The notes under the pieces are model-generated. The model saw only the letters and a list, made by a program, of their open reading frames with translations. It made no database searches and had not been told where the DNA came from. DNA of 64,000 nucleotides. Source: PLanc-01 sp035342095. GTDB lineage: Bacteria; Planctomycetota; Phycisphaerae; Sedimentisphaerales; Anaerobacaceae. A program made the translations under genes and the position numbers. The stretch spans positions 16,384 to 80,383 of the forward strand of contig DAOQWL010000017.1 in NCBI GenBank assembly GCA_035342095.1, in the 5' to 3' direction. Positions 59,374 to 64,000 of the stretch are shown here, piece after piece; within the stretch, counting starts at the first letter, position 1, and every line of letters starts with the position of its first letter.

Positions 59374-61233
59374 ATGACGGCAGGGATTCTCGCGGCGGGC
59401 AGGATGGCCATCGGGCCCATTGACATGGCCGTGATCGTTCTGTATCTGGTGGTCATCGTCGGCATCGGCTGCTGGGTGGGCCTCCGACGCCGCAAGGGCG
59501 AAGCGGATCGCAGCTACTTCCTTGCCGGAGGCACGTTGACCTGGCCGGTTATCGGACTGGCCCTTTTCTCGACGAACATCTCGACGATCCATCTCGTCAG
59601 TCAGGCCCAGGAAGGGTACCTGAACGGGCTTGCCTACGGCAACTTCGAGTGGATGGCTCCCTTTCTGCTGATCACGCTGTCGCTGTTCTTCGCGCCGTTT
59701 TACTTCCGGTCGAAAGTCGCAACGTTGCCCGATTTCCTGGAGCAGCGATACAGCCGGGGGTGCCGCGACTGGCTGGCCGCGCTGTCCATCGTCTCGGCCA
59801 TCGTGATCCATATCGGCTTCACGCTCTACACAGGGGCCGTCGTACTGGAAGTCATGTTCGGCATCGACAAGTGGACCAGCATCATCGGCACCGCGATCCT
59901 GACGGGCATCTATACCGTCGTCGGCGGCCTGCTGGCCGTCGTTTTGACCGAGTCGCTGCAGACGATCATCCTGCTGGTCGGAGCGATCTCCATCACGTGT
60001 ATCGGACTCTACCACGCAGGCGGCTGGTCCGGCGTCGTGTCCAACGTCGAGCCGGTCAAGCTGACGGTGCTGCGCAGCGCGGCGGATCCTGCTGGCCTGC
60101 CCTGGTACTCGGTGCTGCTCGGGTACCCGATCATCGGCTTATGGTACTGGTGCGCCGACCAGACCATCGTACAGCGGGTGCTCGGCGCCAAGGACGAGAA
60201 TCACGCGCGGGTCGGGCCGCTGTTCGCGGGCTTCATCAAGATCCTGCCGGTGTTCATCTTCGTCTTTCCTGGGACGATCATGCTGGCGCTGCTGCACCAG
60301 CACAAGGTTACGGCGCTGCCCGTGTCGAGAGTCGAAGCAGATCAGACGGTTCAGGTGGAACTGTCCCCCGCAGAGAAACAGGTGTATCAGGCAATCCGGG
60401 ACTACGATGGTCCCGAGAAAGACGTCCGTGCGGATTACGTCCTGGAGCGGACCGGCCTCCAGAAGCAGCAGGTGGACGAGGCCATGACCACGCTGGTAGA
60501 GCGGAAGGTGCTCAAGGCCAAGTCCGACGCGGTATACGCCCACATGATCCTGGAGCTGTTGCCCGTGGGCATGCGCGGCGTCCTGGCGGCGGCCCTGCTG
60601 GCCGCTCTGATGAGCACGGTTTCCGGCGCGCTGAACTCGATCGCGACGCTGTTCAGCTACGACCTGTACCGTCGCTGGCGGCCGGGAACTTCGGATCGCA
60701 AGCTGGTCGTCATCGGTCGGATTGCCACCGTCGTCGCGATGCTCCTGGCGATCGTATGGTCACCGTTCATCGCCAAGTTCGAGAGCATCTACAAGGGGTC
60801 AAACACCGTCATTTGCTACTTGGCGCCGCCGATCACGACGGTCTTCCTCTGGGGCGTCTTCTGGCGTCGGGCCTCCAGCGGCGGCGCTCTGGCGACGCTG
60901 GCCATCGGGTCGCTGCTCGGGCTTACCGTGTTCCTGCTGGACTGGTATAAGGAATACACGCACTGGAACGTGCAGTTCATGATGGCTTCGTTCTACCTGT
61001 TCGTGATCTGCTCCGTGGTCCTTGTTGCAGCCTCGTTGATCTGGCCGCACAAGCACACGGCGCAGAGCGAGCGGCTGGTGTGGAAGAATCCGCTCCACGC
61101 CCTCCACGATCCCGGCTGGAAGGGTATTCTCAACTACAAGGTGATGGCCGGCCTGCTCTTCGTCGTCATGATCTGTCTATACATCGTCTTCTCTACAGAA
61201 GCGACACAGCGGTTCTTCGGATTGGTGAAGTGA
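59374..61233 (+). CDS. sodium:solute symporter (SSS family) with an inserted winged-helix-like loop
   Basis: 619 residues from ATG 59374 (AAGGG nine bases upstream), about 13-14 membrane helices. SSS features: SYFLAGGTLTWPVIGLALFS, QEGYLNGLAYGNFEW, GGLLAVVLTESLQTIIL, WYWCADQTIVQRVLGAKDEN and LLAALMSTVSGALNSIATLF (sodium-site helix). Between the helices preceding LLPVGMRG lies an extra soluble segment of about 75 residues (315-390) with ELSPAEKQVYQAIRDYDGPE and DYVLERTGLQKQQVDEAMTT, which looks like a winged helix-turn-helix. The next gene is a double rhamnose-mutarotase lipoprotein, so a sugar substrate is likely. Confidence 0.88.
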   Translation: MTAGILAAGRMAIGPIDMAVIVLYLVVIVGIGCWVGLRRRKGEADRSYFLAGGTLTWPVIGLALFSTNISTIHLVSQAQEGYLNGLAYGNFEWMAPFLLITLSLFFAPFYFRSKVATLPDFLEQRYSRGCRDWLAALSIVSAIVIHIGFTLYTGAVVLEVMFGIDKWTSIIGTAILTGIYTVVGGLLAVVLTESLQTIILLVGAISITCIGLYHAGGWSGVVSNVEPVKLTVLRSAADPAGLPWYSVLLGYPIIGLWYWCADQTIVQRVLGAKDENHARVGPLFAGFIKILPVFIFVFPGTIMLALLHQHKVTALPVSRVEADQTVQVELSPAEKQVYQAIRDYDGPEKDVRADYVLERTGLQKQQVDEAMTTLVERKVLKAKSDAVYAHMILELLPVGMRGVLAAALLAALMSTVSGALNSIATLFSYDLYRRWRPGTSDRKLVVIGRIATVVAMLLAIVWSPFIAKFESIYKGSNTVICYLAPPITTVFLWGVFWRRASSGGALATLAIGSLLGLTVFLLDWYKEYTHWNVQFMMASFYLFVICSVVLVAASLIWPHKHTAQSERLVWKNPLHALHDPGWKGILNYKVMAGLLFVVMICLYIVFSTEATQRFFGLVK

Positions 61234-61265
61234 GCAACGTCTATCTGAATTCAGGAGGCTCTCAA

Positions 61266-62066
61266 ATGCCCAGGAACGGGAAGATCGCAATCCTTTCGGT
61301 GGCAGCTTGTTGTCTGGTCGCGCTGTGTGGCTGCTCGACGTCAAGGTGTTCTTGTTCGAAGTCCAAGGTCCAGCGGCACGGATCGGTGATTGCCATTCCA
61401 GAGGCGAGCATCGCCGAGTACAAGAAGCTCCACGCGGAGACGTGGCCCGGCGTGCTCAAGATGATCGACGAGGTCAACATCGACAACTACTCGATCTACC
61501 TCGGCGAGGTCACGCCAGGCGAGCACTACCTGTTCAGCTACTACGAATACACAGGCAAGAACTTCGACGCCGACATGGCCAAGATGAAGAAAGACAAGAC
61601 CACGCAGGAGTGGTGGAAGCACACAGACCCGCTGCAGAAGCCCCTGCCGACCGCGAAAGAAGGCGAATGGTGGGCCCGTTGGGAGGAGGTTTTCCACCAC
61701 GGAGGGCCGGCCTACAAGACAAGCGACGTGAAGTCGCGCCACGGCTCGATCATCGGGATGCCCCAGAAGAACATCCTCGCCTACACCCAGATGCATGCGG
61801 CGGTCTGGCCCGGCGTGCTCGCGGCCATCGAAAGGGCCAATATCCGCAACTACTCCATCTACTTGGGCCAGATCAAGCCCGGCGAGTACCTCCTGTTCAG
61901 CTACTTCGAGTATGTCGGTGACGACTTCAAGGCCGATATGGCCGGAATCGCCGACGAAGTGACCAAGACCTGGTGGAAGTACACCGATCCGCTGCAGGTC
62001 CGCCTGCCCGGCACGCCGGACGGAGAACAGTGGAAGGGGATGGAACAGGTGTTCCACACGGATTGA
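61266..62066 (+). CDS. lipoprotein with two L-rhamnose mutarotase (RhaM) domains
   Basis: 266 residues; AGGAGG precedes ATG 61266. Lipoprotein signal MPRNGKIAILSVAACCLVAL with lipobox LCGC, then two copies of the dimeric alpha-beta barrel fold of RhaM (DUF718): first RHGSVIAIPEASIAEYKKLH, AETWPGVLKMIDEVNIDNYS and IYLGE; second RHGSIIGMPQKNILAYTQMH, AAVWPGVLAAIERANIRNYS and IYLGQ, each ending WW-HTDPLQ / WW-YTDPLQ. RhaM interconverts anomers of L-rhamnose. A tandem, membrane-anchored form outside the cytoplasm fits conversion of sugar before uptake by the upstream symporter. Confidence 0.88.
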   Translation: MPRNGKIAILSVAACCLVALCGCSTSRCSCSKSKVQRHGSVIAIPEASIAEYKKLHAETWPGVLKMIDEVNIDNYSIYLGEVTPGEHYLFSYYEYTGKNFDADMAKMKKDKTTQEWWKHTDPLQKPLPTAKEGEWWARWEEVFHHGGPAYKTSDVKSRHGSIIGMPQKNILAYTQMHAAVWPGVLAAIERANIRNYSIYLGQIKPGEYLLFSYFEYVGDDFKADMAGIADEVTKTWWKYTDPLQVRLPGTPDGEQWKGMEQVFHTD

Positions 62067-62210
62067 TGAGGGCTGGTGGCTGATGTCGGCAGTTTTTTGC
62101 TTGCCCAAACGTGAATGCAAGGTACAATAATGCCGATAGTTGCGCAGAGGCTCCTACGCGGGGTCGCGCGGTGCAGTTCATCGCACGGACGACCCGGAGA
62201 AAAGCCACAC

Positions 62211-62298
<88 letters not shown>

Positions 62299-62305
62299 TG
62301 GATGC

Positions 62306-62352
62306 AAAAAATCGCCACAAGTCCATGAAAAATATGGGCTTGTGGCGATTTT
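62306..62352 (+). terminator. Rho-independent terminator of tRNA-Ser
   Basis: AAAATCGCCACAAG pairs with CTTGTGGCGATTTT around a loop of about 18 bases, a 14-bp stem ending in TTTT, 9 bp after the tRNA. Confidence 0.8.
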
Positions 62353-62504
62353 GTGCGCCGATTGTCAACCTGGGCCGAGGATCTGCGAGCCAGACGAGGA
62401 GGCGGTCAGACTGGCGGAGCAAGAACTGACGAGGGTCGCATCAGGGAACTATGCGGAGACTGGAGATTCAGCGATCAACCGCAAAAGGGTGAATCACCGA
62501 CTCG

Positions 62505-63254
62505 CTACCACCCCATCTTCGTAAACAGAGCCGGGATGGTCCGCAGGAGGATGTAGATGTTGAGCAGGAGAGAGCGCTTCTGGATATAGAGGCGGTCGTA
62601 TTTGACCTTGTGGGTGGGCTTGAGGTCGTAGAGACCTCGGATTTGGGCGAGTCCAGTGAGCCCTGGGCGAACCGCAAGACGAGTGCCCTGGAGAGCCTTG
62701 TGCCGAACAACGAAGAAAGGCCTCTCCGGCCGGGGACCGACCAGACTCATATCGCCGCGAAGGATGTTGTAGAGCTGGGGGAGTTCGTCGATCCGCATCT
62801 TCCTGAGGATGCGCCCGACCGGCGTGACGCGGTCGTCGTCACGCGACGCCCAGACCGGACCGATATGCTTCTCCGCATCATTGATCATCGTGCGGAATTT
62901 GTACAGGATGAACAGGCGGCCCCCCTGGCCGACCCGCTCCTGCCGGAAGAACACGGGCTTGCCCGCCGTGATCCGGACGGCCGCTGCAGCCACCACCACC
63001 ACAGGCAACGTCAGAATCAGGATGAACAGCGAACCGAACACATCGAGCAGACGAATCAGAAACTCGGCGGCCTGAGGAATCTCGGGAACCGAGTACGCGC
63101 GCATAGCAGGCCGCGGCCTCGCTGGAGAAGCCACGGAGACCTGGCCTGCGCGAGGATACATGCGGGAAATCCGCCCTTGCGCCATCCCAGGCCCAACCGT
63201 CACAGCCGTCGGTTGCCTGTACTCCGCGTCACGAACACTCGCTCCTTCGCCCAT
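62505..63254 (-). CDS. polyprenyl-phosphate sugar-1-phosphate transferase (bacterial sugar transferase)
   Basis: 249 residues. A hydrophobic N-terminal helix (about 64-92, FLIRLLDVFGSLFILILTLP) is followed by the PF02397 catalytic domain: FFRQERVGQGGRLFILYKFR-T-M, the basic/acidic pair DDDRVTPVGRILRKMRIDEL and PQLYNILRGDMSLVGPRPER. These enzymes transfer a sugar phosphate to undecaprenyl phosphate and start O-antigen or exopolysaccharide assembly (WcaJ/PglC-like). It is a short version without the multi-helix N-terminal domain. Promoter at 63363-63390. Confidence 0.88.
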   Translation of the reverse strand: MGEGASVRDAEYRQPTAVTVGPGMAQGRISRMYPRAGQVSVASPARPRPAMRAYSVPEIPQAAEFLIRLLDVFGSLFILILTLPVVVVAAAAVRITAGKPVFFRQERVGQGGRLFILYKFRTMINDAEKHIGPVWASRDDDRVTPVGRILRKMRIDELPQLYNILRGDMSLVGPRPERPFFVVRHKALQGTRLAVRPGLTGLAQIRGLYDLKPTHKVKYDRLYIQKRSLLLNIYILLRTIPALFTKMGW

Positions 63255-63362
63255 GCCTGCGCCCTACGTCCCCCTATGTCTCCATACCCCTGCGTTCATT
63301 CTGCAAAGTGCCCACACGCACCCATCACCACTCCGTCAAACGGCGATTTGCAGAGCCGACCC

Positions 63363-63390
63363 ATTATAGTCCAGACGTGACACACTTCAA
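63363..63390 (-). promoter_or_regulatory. sigma70-like promoter of the sugar transferase
   Basis: Minus strand TTGAAG (63390-63385), 16-bp spacer, perfect TATAAT (63368-63363). Leader of about 100 nt. Confidence 0.65.
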
Positions 63391-63808
63391 CACAAAAAAA
63401 CCTGGACAAAAAAACACCGGTGCGATCCCCCAGGCCCAAAGGTGATTGCTGGCTCCTGAACCCCGCAACCACCGCCCGCATGAACAACCCATCCCAGGGG
63501 GTCGTGGGATCGCCGCAACAATCGGCTGATGAAAACAGTGGCATACACCCGAAAGACCGGTATCGTGGCATCCCTCTGCCGAATCGTCAAGTGCCCACTC
63601 GCATGGATCAACAACCCGTCCGGCCTGCAAGAGAACAGCGACGCACCCGATAATCCCCCACAAAAACACGCGACAACAATGATCTGCAAGAAGCGGGAGG
63701 CATCCCATCTCGATCTCCCGGCAAACCTGCACCCTGTGTCAAACAAGTCCAAAGATCGTCAGATGATCAACACGGACCGGTCAAGGTACTGCAATCCCCT
63801 GTTTTCTC
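63391..63808. other. intergenic stretch without a recognisable gene
   Basis: Short open frames occur on both strands, but none has a Shine-Dalgarno plus codon pattern or a recognisable motif. I see no repeat family here. It separates divergent promoters on the two strands. Confidence 0.5.
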
Positions 63809-63837
63809 TTGACTTCGGGACCGGAATTGTCTATACT
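63809..63837 (+). promoter_or_regulatory. sigma70 promoter reading out of the window
   Basis: TTGACT (63809-63814), 17-bp spacer, TATACT (63832-63837). Transcription would start near 63844 and run through the structured leader; the gene lies outside the window. Confidence 0.75.
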
Positions 63838-63879
63838 GAAACCTGAGATTTCGAGGAAGGAATCCAGAATCGTTAGTCG

Positions 63880-63979
63880 TTGCCATGCCCACTCTGGGGG
63901 GACCAGACACATGGCAAGCCGCTCGGAGTCTGCACCAACGTGAGCGGTGAGCGTCCGGTCAACCCCGTTTTTGCGGGGG
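63880..63979 (+). promoter_or_regulatory. highly structured 5' leader (riboswitch-like or small RNA)
   Basis: Three successive stems: TTGCCATG (63880-63887) / CATGGCAA (63910-63917) enclosing TCTGG (63893-63897) / CCAGA (63903-63907); CCGCTC (63919-63924) / GAGCGG (63942-63947); and CCCCG (63963-63967) / CGGGG (63974-63978). They begin about 35 nt after the predicted transcription start. I do not recognise a known riboswitch consensus. Confidence 0.45.
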
Positions 63980-64000
63980 AGTGTTCGGTATCACTTTTGC

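Noticed and set aside
63387..63846. Short open frames on both strands at the right end
   Set aside because: No ribosome sites, family motifs or codon bias; one crosses the predicted outward promoter.
63950..64000. Possible CRISPR repeat (CCCCGTTTTTGCGGGG palindrome)
   Set aside because: Only one copy is visible, with no spacing pattern; it fits better as a stem of the leader.

Overview
The window is GC-rich (roughly 60-65 %), densely coded DNA from a bacterium that looks like a member of the Planctomycetota, probably class Phycisphaerae (an inference from gene content, not a phylogeny). Pointers are an ECF sigma factor with a large membrane-anchored C-terminal extension, pseudopilin-like N-terminally cleaved proteins, parallel beta-helix proteins with planctomycete-style NGDRVNMGAYGG repeats, sulfatase and FGGY kinase genes, and many short palindromic repeats between and inside genes.

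Layout. 1-2.9 kb: end of ispF, a small membrane protein, a REP-associated tyrosine transposase (RAYT) bracketed by its REP-like palindromes and by two decayed antitoxin fragments, and a truncated nucleotidyltransferase. 2.9-10.3 kb (+): cysS, then ruvC, a small DUF4258/DUF2283 pair, ruvA, a large secreted zinc-ribbon protein and ruvB. 10.4-19.3 kb (-): a compact nine-gene housekeeping run, in transcription order purA-uppS-cdsA-phoH-HD hydrolase-ybeY-CNNM/CorC-recO-PAP2, with stop/start overlaps. 19.5-31.8 kb (-): two unknown proteins, uppP, pgpA, a TlpA-like protein, dgt, a HIT hydrolase, two paralogous lipoproteins, a pseudopilin and a beta-helix protein. 32.3-38.6 kb: the ECF sigma/membrane fusion, divergent from a CBS-CBS-GGDEF-HD-GYP regulator and a Tat-exported sugar-isomerase-like protein. 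38.7-40.2 kb is a lower-GC accessory patch.

40.2-45.4 kb is a phosphate island: a five-unit, 11-bp-period Pho-box-like array, pstS-pstC-pstA, two diverged pstB genes, and phoU. The two PstB proteins have complementary losses: PstB1 lacks the Q-loop Gln and switch His, PstB2 lacks the LSGGQ signature. This predicts an asymmetric importer heterodimer with one normal and one degenerate ATP site, and it is the most interesting observation here. 45.6-55.7 kb is a glycan-degradation area: an unusual GH2-glutaminase-A-like fusion, a xylulokinase, and a graveyard of truncated genes (FRG, sulfatase, sigma factor, WD40/TolB, LamG, FN3-like, GH51-like). 56-59.3 kb: an XPB-type helicase overlapping its DUF790/Bax1 nuclease partner, then a mazEF-like pair. 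59.3-62.1 kb: a sodium:solute symporter and a tandem rhamnose-mutarotase lipoprotein. 62.2-64 kb: tRNA-Ser(CGA) with a terminator, a sugar transferase, and a promoter followed by a structured leader running off the window.

At least eight sequence families of short inverted repeats recur in the window. Several sit exactly at gene ends, two lie in frame inside conserved genes, and one supplies the C-terminus of a lipoprotein. Starts were chosen from Shine-Dalgarno sites, stop/start overlaps and homology. Family names are by recognition only; no database search was possible.
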